Assembly: GCA_002401365.1 (NCBI GenBank) | Contig: NVSW01000106.1 | Location: 1-5,941, forward strand | Direction of reading: 5' to 3' | Length of the DNA: 5,941 nucleotides | Source: Piscirickettsiaceae bacterium | GTDB lineage: Bacteria > Pseudomonadota > Gammaproteobacteria > Methylococcales > Cycloclasticaceae | Shown here: positions 1 to 5,941 of the stretch, one piece after another | Numbering within the stretch: position 1 is the stretch's first letter | How the letters are laid out: the number at the start of each line of letters is the position of its first letter | Program-made: the position numbers and the translations under genes | The notes under the pieces: model-generated | Told to the model about the DNA's origin: nothing | The model's input: the letters and a program-made list of their open reading frames with translations, nothing else | The model's database searches: none

Positions 1-131
1 ACACTTGTAAACTGCGCTTTTTCGCCTCTTTTTGCCTCGCCTAAAGCGCCTACTGTTGGTGCTCTCACGAAAACTGACTCTCGTGCAAAGGCCTCAATCC
101 AATTATCAAATTTGTACGGGCGCCTTTAAAT
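1..131. other. Gene-poor left edge with nested inverted repeats; possible intergenic repeat or 3' end of a convergent gene
   Basis: No gene with a credible start is visible here. Seen directly: several short inverted repeats, namely GCGCTTT (14-20) with AAAGCGC (43-49), AGCGCC (45-50) with GGTGCT (58-63, one G-U pair), CACGA (66-70) with TCGTG (81-85), and AAAGGC (87-92) with GCCTTT (122-127). An imperfect direct repeat CTTTTTCGCCTC / CTTTTTGCCTCGCC lies at about 17-41. No stem is followed by a T-run on either strand, so none is a standard intrinsic terminator for the gene ending at 132. On the minus strand a frame stays open from 125 to the edge but has no ATG, only a GTG in mid-frame. On the plus strand a frame is open from base 1 to a TAA at 127-129 and could be the last 42 codons of a convergent gene. 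A dispersed repeat or structured RNA is equally possible. Sequence beyond the edge would decide. Confidence 0.3.
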
Positions 132-602
132 TTAATTAATAGCCAATAGTTCAACATCAAAAATTAAGGTTGAACCGGCTGCAATTTTTCCTGTGGATTG
201 ATTGCCATAAGCAAGCTTACTGGGGATAAAAAAGCGAGTTTTGTCACCAATTACCATCAGTTGCAAGCCCTCTGTCCAACCTTTTATTACTCTGTTGAGT
301 GGGAAAGTTGCTGGTTCACCGCGTTCTACAGAGCTATCAAACACGGTGCCATCAATGAGTGTGCCGTGGTAATGAACAGTTACTTTATCTGTTGCTTTTG
401 GGTGCGCTGTATTGTCACCCGTTTCAATAACCTTAAACTGAAGCCCCGATGCGGTAGTTTTAACACCCTCCTCCGTAGCATTTTTTGCTAAAAATTCATT
501 TCCCGCTTGGATGTTTTCGGTAGACCCCGCTGAACGTGTTGAAACTCGCTGAAATATATAATAAACCGCAGCTATGAGGATAATAATAAGGACAATTTTC
601 AT
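132..602 (-). CDS. Membrane-anchored FKBP-type peptidyl-prolyl cis-trans isomerase (Mip/FklB-like)
   Basis: FKBP enzymes catalyse cis-trans isomerisation of Xaa-Pro bonds and assist protein folding. The 156-residue product has a hydrophobic N-terminal segment (residues 3-17) with no lipobox and no good AxA cleavage site, so it is probably an uncleaved anchor. A short linker follows, and the FKBP domain fills about residues 52-154. Every residue that lines the FKBP12 active site has a counterpart: Y78, F88, D89, F100, V105, I106, W109, Y132 and F148, so it should be catalytically competent. Residues 33-55 (AGNEFLAKN, then EGVKTTASGLQ) resemble the end of the Mip/FklB dimerisation arm, but the rest of that arm is missing. 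The gene starts 7 nt after the BON-lipoprotein stop, with no Shine-Dalgarno core, which suggests translational coupling. TAA is followed two codons later by a second in-frame TAA (126-128). A periplasm-facing domain is likely, but the charges flanking the anchor do not settle topology. Family is certain; the precise orthologue is not. Confidence 0.93.
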   Translation of the reverse strand: MKIVLIIILIAAVYYIFQRVSTRSAGSTENIQAGNEFLAKNATEEGVKTTASGLQFKVIETGDNTAHPKATDKVTVHYHGTLIDGTVFDSSVERGEPATFPLNRVIKGWTEGLQLMVIGDKTRFFIPSKLAYGNQSTGKIAAGSTLIFDVELLAIN

Positions 603-609
603 AATGTAA

Positions 610-954
610 TTACTTAATAATGGCTAATTTAGAAATGACTTTTTTTACACCGCTGATAGTTCTTGCTAACCGAACAGCACGTGATACTTGTGATGATGAT
701 TTTACATGACCGTGCAATGTTACGACACTACGATATGTATCCACGTTAATATCAAAAGCATCTATTTCGTTGTCTTTAATTAATGTCGTTTTTACACTTG
801 CCGTGATGCTGGCATCTTCCGTAATAACACCAAAAGGTCTTGCATCTGTACCAATCACATAGCCACCAACGCCGGCTCCTCCTATCAATGCCGCGGTACA
901 ACCGTTTAATAGAAATAATGTTAGTAAATAGCTTAGTATTAGGCGCTTGTTCAT
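610..954 (-). CDS. Single-BON-domain lipoprotein (DolP/OsmY-like)
   Basis: This 114-residue protein has a lipoprotein signal peptide: MNKR, a hydrophobic stretch, then the lipobox L16-N17-G18-C19 with C19 as the lipidated cysteine. The +2 residue is Thr, not Asp, which under the E. coli Lol rule predicts sorting to the outer membrane by the pathway whose carrier, LolA, is encoded two genes upstream. A small Gly/Ala-rich stretch (21-35) is followed by one BON domain at about 45-113, showing the conserved core pattern VVTLHGHV (77-84) and the terminal GVKKV (102-106). BON domains bind phospholipid or other envelope components. E. coli DolP (YraP) has two BON domains and a similar GC-x-AA start after cleavage; this protein has only one, so it is DolP-like rather than a clear orthologue. 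It lies 65 nt after rarA with no visible terminator or convincing promoter between, and 7 nt before the FKBP gene. The A-rich leader has no Shine-Dalgarno core. Confidence 0.88.
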   Translation of the reverse strand: MNKRLILSYLLTLFLLNGCTAALIGGAGVGGYVIGTDARPFGVITEDASITASVKTTLIKDNEIDAFDINVDTYRSVVTLHGHVKSSSQVSRAVRLARTISGVKKVISKLAIIK

Positions 955-1019
955 TGTTTTGTTCTTTAGTTGTTTGTTTATGGACTGGTTCTTGTTGTTA
1001 AGTGTAGTAGATAAGAGGT

Positions 1020-2321
1020 TTATTTGGCTTGTTCATTACGTTTTTTCAACTGCCGAAGCTTTGCAGAAATTTTGATCTCAAGCCCACGTTCTACTGGTTC
1101 ATAAAACGTTTGGTTCGCCAGTTCCACGGGTAAATAAGTTTCTCCTGCTGCAAACGCGTTATCTTCATTATGCGCATAACGATAACCTGCATGATAGCCC
1201 TCATCTTTCATCAACTGCGTCGGCGCATTACGTAAGTGATGTGGAACGTCTAAACTACCCGTTTTTTTGATAACAGACTCCACGGCATTGTACGCCTTAT
1301 ACACGGCATTACTCTTAGCCGCGCAAGCTAAATAAATAACTGCTTGCGCTAATGAAAGCTCTCCTTCTGGACTACCTAACCGTTCTTGTGTTTGCCATGC
1401 ATTCAGGGCTATTTGTAATGCACGCGGATCTGCATTACCAATGTCTTCTGAGGCAATACGTACGATACGTCTCGCAACATATAAAGGGTCACAACCGCCG
1501 TCTAACATGCGTTTCAACCAATAAAGTGAAGCATCTGGATCACTTCCACGCACCGATTTATGTAGCGCTGAAATTTGGTTATAAAAATCTTCACCTTTAT
1601 TATCAAAACGCCTAAGGCCACCACTAACAACATTATTAACAATGTCTGCAGTAATGGTTTTAGTTTGGGATTCTGCTGGAATCAGCTTAACGCTTAATTC
1701 AAGGTAATTGAGAAGCCGGCGAGCATCACCATCAGCAGCGCTTAGCAGACGTTCTTCGGCATCATTATCAAGTTGGATAGACAGCTCTTGCAAACCACTA
1801 TTTTTATCACCTAGACTATTTTTTAGAATAATTGATAAATCGTTTTTATGTAACGATTTAAGGGTGTACACGCGCGCTCTTGATAATAAAGCATTGTTCA
1901 ATGAAAAAGATGGGTTCTCCGTCGTCGCACCAATAAAGGTAAATAACCCCGCTTCAACATATGGCAAAAATGCATCTTGTTGCGACTTATTGAAACGATG
2001 GACTTCATCTACAAATAAAATAGTATTTTTTTGATGATGAATTTGGTTGTATTCTGCTTGTTCCACTGCTTGGCGAATATCCTTCACTCCAGCCAACACG
2101 GCTGACAAGGCAATAAACTCGGCATCAGCTTGGTTAGCAATAATACGGGCTAAGGTGGTTTTACCAACGCCCGGTGGCCCCCAAAGAATAAGCGAATGTA
2201 AAAGCCCAGAAGTAATTGCTTCGTACAAGGGCTTTCCAACTGCAAGCAAATGCTGTTGTCCTGCAAAGGTTTCAAGCGTGCTAGGTCTAAGCTTATCGGC
2301 TAGAGGTTCAGCTGATAACAT
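1020..2321 (-). CDS. rarA: Replication-associated recombination protein A, AAA+ ATPase of the RarA/MgsA/WRNIP1 family
   Basis: RarA is a cytoplasmic clamp-loader-like AAA+ ATPase that acts at stalled replication forks and on single-stranded/double-stranded DNA junctions. The 433-residue length is normal (E. coli about 447). Visible motifs: Walker A GPPGVGKT (48-55), Walker B ILFVDEVHRF (101-110, with D105 and E106), sensor 1 around GATTENPSF (131-139), an SRAR arginine-finger segment (147-150), and sensor 2 GDARRLL (198-204). The C-terminal part from about 235 matches the family's lid and tetramerisation region, including SVRGSDPDASLYWL (256-269), RRIVRIASEDIG (284-295) and the conserved NAPTQLMK (366-373). 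The start ATG follows the lolA stop by 10 nt. No Shine-Dalgarno core is visible, so translation is probably coupled to lolA. In E. coli rarA also follows ftsK and lolA, which supports the assignment. In E. coli serS lies downstream; here a BON lipoprotein and an FKBP gene occupy that place. Confidence 0.97.
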   Translation of the reverse strand: MLSAEPLADKLRPSTLETFAGQQHLLAVGKPLYEAITSGLLHSLILWGPPGVGKTTLARIIANQADAEFIALSAVLAGVKDIRQAVEQAEYNQIHHQKNTILFVDEVHRFNKSQQDAFLPYVEAGLFTFIGATTENPSFSLNNALLSRARVYTLKSLHKNDLSIILKNSLGDKNSGLQELSIQLDNDAEERLLSAADGDARRLLNYLELSVKLIPAESQTKTITADIVNNVVSGGLRRFDNKGEDFYNQISALHKSVRGSDPDASLYWLKRMLDGGCDPLYVARRIVRIASEDIGNADPRALQIALNAWQTQERLGSPEGELSLAQAVIYLACAAKSNAVYKAYNAVESVIKKTGSLDVPHHLRNAPTQLMKDEGYHAGYRYAHNEDNAFAAGETYLPVELANQTFYEPVERGLEIKISAKLRQLKKRNEQAK

Positions 2322-2331
2322 AATTCAACGT

Positions 2332-2949
2332 TTACTGTTCTTCAAATACATCAGCACCTTCGGGTACTTTAAACTGGAAGTCTGCGGCGTCGATAGGTGT
2401 ATGTTTTCCGATATGATTAAAAAGTAGCCGCGTTGTTTGGCCAAAATTATCTTGTAAAATCATTTTTGATAAATCACCTCTATATAACCCTATTTCAATG
2501 AATTCAAACGAACTTGCGTCGCCTTTTGGGGTTAGCTTTACCCAATCAATATCATCATTTTTATCCATATTTTCGATTGAAAATATGTTTTCAACTGGCG
2601 TGTCACTAACAAATATTGACAGTGGTGAGGAGTTTAAAGATTCAGAAATTTTACGAATGCTGACTTGCTCCAAATCTTCGTCATAAATCCATATTTTAAT
2701 ACCGTTAGAAACAATTTGTTGTTCGTAGGGTTCTATATAACGCCAGTCAAACATACCCGGTTTTTTAATTTTAAATGTTCCCGTTGCCGAACGAATATCG
2801 CTACCATTCCCACTAACAATAATTTGAGTAAATTGGCCGCTCATTTGACTGAGCTTGGTCAAAAAAGACTGTAGTTTTTGTTCACTAGACTCTGCCTGAG
2901 AAAAGCCAGAACAAAGCAATAATATGAATACATTAAGTTTTAAATACAT
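2332..2949 (-). CDS. lolA: Outer-membrane lipoprotein carrier protein LolA (periplasmic chaperone)
   Basis: LolA receives lipoproteins from the LolCDE transporter at the inner membrane, shields their acyl chains and delivers them to the outer-membrane receptor LolB. The 205-residue precursor has a Sec signal peptide (MYLK, hydrophobic 5-16) with a likely cleavage after S17-Q18-A19. C13 lies inside the hydrophobic core but is preceded by Leu, so it is not a lipobox. The mature part shows LolA landmarks: GQFTQ (38-42), KKPGMFDWRY (62-71), EPYEQQIVSNG (73-83), IWIYD (86-90), LTPKG (139-143) and the C-terminal DAADFQFKVPEGADV (187-201). The position of E. coli mature Arg43, important for releasing cargo, is Lys here (K63); F67 matches E. 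coli Phe47. It starts 12 nt after ftsK and ends 10 nt before rarA, the usual gammaproteobacterial order. No Shine-Dalgarno core precedes the ATG, and the 12-nt spacer contains an imperfect palindrome (2950-2962). Confidence 0.95.
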   Translation of the reverse strand: MYLKLNVFILLLCSGFSQAESSEQKLQSFLTKLSQMSGQFTQIIVSGNGSDIRSATGTFKIKKPGMFDWRYIEPYEQQIVSNGIKIWIYDEDLEQVSIRKISESLNSSPLSIFVSDTPVENIFSIENMDKNDDIDWVKLTPKGDASSFEFIEIGLYRGDLSKMILQDNFGQTTRLLFNHIGKHTPIDAADFQFKVPEGADVFEEQ

Positions 2950-2961
2950 AACATGTCGTGT

Positions 2962-5247
2962 TTATAATTCAGGAGGGGGCGGTGCGAGTACTTCACGTGA
3001 ACCATTAGCTTGTGCCTCACTGACGACACCTGCTTTTTCCATTTCTTCGATCATTCGAGCGGCTCGGTTATAACCAATCTTTAATTGCCGTTGCACACCT
3101 GATATGGACGCTCTGCGAGTTTCAGTAACTATACGTAGGGCTTGGTCATACAATTCGTCCATATCCTCAGAAGACTCACCGTAACCACCATTATCCTGCC
3201 CTTCAGAGGCGGTTAAAATGCCTTCTATATAATTTGGCTTACCCATTTTTTTAAGCTGTCTAACGACTTTGTGCACTTCATGGTCATCAACAAACGCACC
3301 ATGAACACGTTGCGGCATGCCAGAGCCTGGCGGTAGGTAAAGCATATCACCATTACCCAATAATGACTCTGCCCCAGATTGGTCAAGGATAGTCCTAGAA
3401 TCAATTTTTGAAGATACCTGAAAAGCAATTCGTGAAGGTATATTGGCTTTAATCAAGCCGGTTAATACATCCACTGAAGGACGTTGCGTTGCTAATACTA
3501 AGTGCAGGCCAGATGCCCGCGCTTTTTGTGCTAATCTGGCGATCAACTCTTCTACCTTTTTACCAACTACCATCATCATATCTGCTAACTCATCAATAAT
3601 AATAACGATTTGTGGTAACTCAGTTAAGGTGCTGGGCTGCTCTTCATCCAAGAATGGCGTTGGTTCCCACATTGGATCGGTAATAGGTTTACCTTCTTTA
3701 ATGGCGTCGCTAATTTTTTTGTTATAACCGGCTAAGTTTCGCACCCCCATTAACGACATTAACTTATAACGTCGCTCCATTTCAGCTACCGACCAACGTA
3801 AAGCGTTAGACGCTTGTTTCATATCCGTGACAACAGGCGTTAGTAAATGGGGAATACCATCATAGACAGACAATTCAAGCATTTTAGGATCGATCATAAT
3901 CATTCTTACTTGATCGGGCGTTGCTTTATATAACAAGCTTAGAATCATCGCGTTAATAGCAACAGATTTGCCAGAACCGGTGGTCCCTGCCAGAAGTAGA
4001 TGCGGCATTTTACTAAGATCGGCTACGGTTGGATTACCTGAAATATCCTTGCCTAATACCAGTGTTAGTGGTGATGTAGATTTTTCATACGCTTCGGACG
4101 AAAGAATTTCACTAAGCCGGACCATTTCACGCGACTCATTAGGAATTTCTAAACCAATATATGGCTTGCCAGGAATCACCTCTACAACACGAACACTGTG
4201 GGTAGAAAGCGACCTTGCTAAATCTTTTGCTAAACCACTAATTCGGCTTGCTTTAATACCCGCAGCAGGTTGAATTTCAAAACGAGTAATAACGGGGCCT
4301 GGTAACACGGCTACCACGGTAACATCCACGCCAAAATCTTGTAATTTAAGCTCCACCAATTTCGACAGCGCTTCTAATGCTTCAGCCGAATAACCTTCGA
4401 CGTGTTCACCTGGCAAATCCAATAATGCAAGTGCCGGTAATGTTTTTGTACCGTTGTCTTCAAACATTGATGTTTGGCGCTCTTTATCTAATCGCTCACT
4501 GGGCTTTACGTTACGAATCGTTGGCTCAATACGGGCTTTCGGCTTGCCGGCAAATCTTGCAGATTTAGTTAAGAACGTATCGCCTCGTTTTCTTTTAGCT
4601 TTAACGGATACTTTTCGTTCTTTACTGTCATTAATGTAATTTTTTGTTATCCCGAATAATTTTAGCGTGAACATACCAAGCTTATCCATTAATCCAAGCC
4701 AAGATAGACCTGTTGATAGCGTTACGCTGATTAAAAATGTACTGAATAAAACCAATGTAGCCCCTTGAAAGGCAAATAATTGAATTAATAAATCACTTAT
4801 TTCTATACCAATAATGCCACCCGGTGAATTAGGTAGACTGATCCAGTTTTGGTAATAATGCATATCAAGCAAACCTGCACCTGATATAAGAAAAAAAACA
4901 AAACTAACCCAACGAATAATTTGATGTGAAAATATGGCGGGGTTTTTCGATTTTGTATCCGTCAAAAACATCCAAGCACTGTTGAATAACATCAGTGGAA
5001 AAGTAAACGCCATTAACCCCACAAAGGACAGCATGAAGTCCGTTATCCATGCACCAACGACACCGGTGGCATTTGTTACCAGTTGCCCTGCACCATGATG
5101 AGTCCAACCAGGATCCTCAACATTAAAGGTAAATAAAGCACCTAAAAGAAAGACACCCAAAGCAACCAAAAAGAAAAAAGCAGACTCTTTTAAAAGCTTG
5201 ATAACTTTTTGATGCGCATCTGACGGTGGAAGTGTTTTAATATCCAT
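2962..5247 (-). CDS. ftsK: Septal DNA translocase FtsK
   Basis: FtsK is an inner-membrane, division-site protein that pumps chromosomal DNA toward the dif site and activates XerCD recombination. Three parts are visible in 761 residues. First is an N-terminal membrane domain with about four hydrophobic segments (roughly 23-40, 69-95, 109-127, 150-179). Second is a short basic linker (about 180-275; KAKRKR at 216-221). Third is the motor: Walker A GTTGSGKS (421-428), Walker B IVIIIDELADM (547-557, D552/E553), and the conserved ATQRPSVDVLTG (586-597) and LGNGDMLYLPPG (630-641). The C-terminal gamma winged helix (about 698-755) contains SISGVQRQLKIGYNRAARM, near-identical to the KOPS-reading and XerD-activating domain of E. 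coli. The linker is far shorter than the roughly 600-residue linker of the 1329-residue E. coli protein; many other gammaproteobacteria have this compact form. A promoter lies in the spacer upstream (5288-5317). The ATG has no Shine-Dalgarno core. Confidence 0.98.
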   Translation of the reverse strand: MDIKTLPPSDAHQKVIKLLKESAFFFLVALGVFLLGALFTFNVEDPGWTHHGAGQLVTNATGVVGAWITDFMLSFVGLMAFTFPLMLFNSAWMFLTDTKSKNPAIFSHQIIRWVSFVFFLISGAGLLDMHYYQNWISLPNSPGGIIGIEISDLLIQLFAFQGATLVLFSTFLISVTLSTGLSWLGLMDKLGMFTLKLFGITKNYINDSKERKVSVKAKRKRGDTFLTKSARFAGKPKARIEPTIRNVKPSERLDKERQTSMFEDNGTKTLPALALLDLPGEHVEGYSAEALEALSKLVELKLQDFGVDVTVVAVLPGPVITRFEIQPAAGIKASRISGLAKDLARSLSTHSVRVVEVIPGKPYIGLEIPNESREMVRLSEILSSEAYEKSTSPLTLVLGKDISGNPTVADLSKMPHLLLAGTTGSGKSVAINAMILSLLYKATPDQVRMIMIDPKMLELSVYDGIPHLLTPVVTDMKQASNALRWSVAEMERRYKLMSLMGVRNLAGYNKKISDAIKEGKPITDPMWEPTPFLDEEQPSTLTELPQIVIIIDELADMMMVVGKKVEELIARLAQKARASGLHLVLATQRPSVDVLTGLIKANIPSRIAFQVSSKIDSRTILDQSGAESLLGNGDMLYLPPGSGMPQRVHGAFVDDHEVHKVVRQLKKMGKPNYIEGILTASEGQDNGGYGESSEDMDELYDQALRIVTETRRASISGVQRQLKIGYNRAARMIEEMEKAGVVSEAQANGSREVLAPPPPEL

Positions 5248-5287
5248 TAATAGTTATGTGGTTTCTAGGTTGGCTTTGCAACTATTT

Positions 5288-5317
5288 GTTATATAAAAGT
5301 ATTTATTGCTTTATCAA
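5288..5317 (-). promoter_or_regulatory. Predicted sigma70-type promoter for ftsK (and probably lolA-rarA and beyond)
   Basis: Read on the minus strand, TTGATA (5317-5312) and TATAAC (5293-5288) are separated by 18 nt. Each hexamer matches the sigma70 consensus at five of six positions. The -35 box overlaps the ald stop codon (5316-5314). A start site about 7 nt below the -10 box would fall near 5281 and give a leader of about 34 nt before the ftsK ATG at 5247. Just at that predicted start site there is a small GTTG/CAAC hairpin (5269-5282) without a T-run, so it is not a terminator. This is the only convincing promoter I found in the spacers of the window. The prediction rests on sequence matching alone. 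Confidence 0.55.
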
Positions 5318-5941
5318 ACAAGGATTTGACTGTCTCTTATGTTAACAGCATTTTTAATAATTTCGTCATTTTCGAGACAATTTTTTGCCGCTAATCGGTT
5401 AATATATTTGGGTAACACATGTGCCAAGGCTTGTGTCGCAGTTCTTGGTACAGCACCTGGCATATTCGCTACACAAAAGTGGGTAACACCCTCTACAACA
5501 TACGTTGGCACATCATAATTTGTGGCTTTGGTTGTTGCTATACAACCACCTTGATCAACAGATATATCTATAACGACAGAGCCTTTTTTCATACTTTTAA
5601 TATGCTTCCGAGTAACCAGTTTTGGTGTTTTCTTCCCCGTCACCAATAAAGCACCAATTATAAGGTCTGTTGTAGGGATTGAGTTGAGACACTCGTCAAT
5701 ATTAGAACTTATTTTAATCCCAGCTTGTTGTGATTTTAAAAGAGCAAGTGCCGCATCGCTACAATCATAAGTGAATACGTTTGCCCCCATTGAATGAGCT
5801 AAAATGGCTGCTTGTCTTCCCGCAGAACCAGCACCTAATATAAGAACATTACCTTTTTCAGATTGTTCAAGCCCCCCTATTAATATGCCAGAGCCACCGT
5901 GTTGCAAATGCAATAAGTTAACACCTATTTGCACAGCAAGT
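5314..5941 (-). CDS. ald: Alanine dehydrogenase, C-terminal part (5' end outside window)
   Basis: Alanine dehydrogenase interconverts L-alanine and pyruvate plus ammonium with NAD+/NADH in the cytoplasm. The reading frame runs off the right edge; the visible 208 residues start at LAVQIGVN, and the family pattern continues upstream, so the GTG at 5934 is an internal Val codon and not the start. Given the usual 370-residue length, about 160 residues, including the substrate-binding Lys and catalytic His, are outside the window. Visible: the Rossmann nucleotide-binding motif GAGSAG (fragment residues 36-41), an acidic residue D59 at the end of the next strand, fitting NAD preference, the family signature IDISVDQGGC (124-133) holding the conserved catalytic Asp (D129), and CVANMPGAVPRTAT (156-169). 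The last ~20 residues are less conserved. The stop (TGA) lies 66 nt before the ftsK ATG, with no GC-rich terminator between. E. coli has lrp, not ald, upstream of ftsK. Confidence 0.94.
   Translation of the reverse strand, partial: LAVQIGVNLLHLQHGGSGILIGGLEQSEKGNVLILGAGSAGRQAAILAHSMGANVFTYDCSDAALALLKSQQAGIKISSNIDECLNSIPTTDLIIGALLVTGKKTPKLVTRKHIKSMKKGSVVIDISVDQGGCIATTKATNYDVPTYVVEGVTHFCVANMPGAVPRTATQALAHVLPKYINRLAAKNCLENDEIIKNAVNIRDSQILV

Noticed and set aside
87..127. AAAGGC/GCCTTT pair near the left edge, considered as an attC (integron) site or a terminator
   Set aside because: The core-site motifs of attC are absent, the loop is long, and no T-run follows on the minus strand.
198..491. 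Plus-strand open frame antisense to the FKBP gene, and similar long antisense frames inside rarA, lolA and ftsK
   Set aside because: Their translations show no recognisable domain, and the opposite strand encodes clearly conserved proteins over the same bases.
955..1019. Possible promoter for the BON-FKBP pair in the spacer after rarA
   Set aside because: Candidate -10 boxes such as CATAAA or TACACT have no acceptable -35 box at 16-18 nt.
2950..2962. Imperfect palindrome AACATGTCGTGTT between ftsK and lolA, considered as an operator or RBS-masking hairpin
   Set aside because: It has one mismatch, would leave at most a 4-bp stem when folded, and overlaps the ftsK stop; chance occurrence is likely.
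3225..3428. Minus-strand open frame inside the ftsK motor region in another frame
   Set aside because: The conserved FtsK motor sequence is continuous through this stretch, so there is no frameshift and no separate gene.
5269..5282. GTTG...CAAC hairpin in the ald-ftsK spacer, considered as an ald terminator
   Set aside because: The stem is only 4 bp and no T-run follows on the minus strand.

Overview
The window looks like a piece of an AT-leaning gammaproteobacterial chromosome. The evidence is the gene string ftsK-lolA-rarA, a classic gammaproteobacterial order, plus a Mip/FklB-type FKBP and a DolP/OsmY-type BON lipoprotein that imply a Gram-negative double membrane. I cannot name a genus. 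All six protein genes lie on the minus strand, so transcription runs from the right edge to the left. The proteins are intact in the visible region, and I see no IS element, integrase, CRISPR array, tRNA or rRNA.

Layout in transcription order. (1) The C-terminal 208 residues of alanine dehydrogenase (ald) run in from the right edge and stop at 5314. (2) A 66-nt spacer carries a good sigma70-type promoter whose -35 box overlaps the ald stop codon. (3) ftsK (5247-2962) encodes a short-linker, 761-residue DNA translocase. (4) lolA (2949-2332) encodes the periplasmic lipoprotein carrier. (5) rarA/mgsA (2321-1020) encodes a replication-linked AAA+ ATPase. (6) After a 65-nt spacer comes a small single-BON-domain lipoprotein (954-610). 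(7) Seven nt further on is a membrane-anchored FKBP prolyl isomerase (602-132) ending in tandem in-frame stops. (8) The last ~130 nt at the left edge hold no convincing gene but contain several short inverted repeats and may be the edge of a structured or repeated intergenic element.

ftsK, lolA and rarA are separated by only 12 and 10 nt and are very probably one operon. The BON and FKBP genes probably belong to the same transcript, because no terminator or good promoter separates them from rarA. The set joins chromosome segregation and division (FtsK), fork maintenance (RarA) and envelope assembly (LolA, an outer-membrane lipoprotein that would be a LolA client, and an FKBP that may face the periplasm). 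None of the five complete genes has a recognisable Shine-Dalgarno core.

Overall this is mostly a conserved housekeeping region. I do not see an undescribed defence, mobile or biosynthetic system. The points worth a second look are the two extra envelope genes behind rarA, the position of ald, the leader-poor starts and the left-edge repeats.
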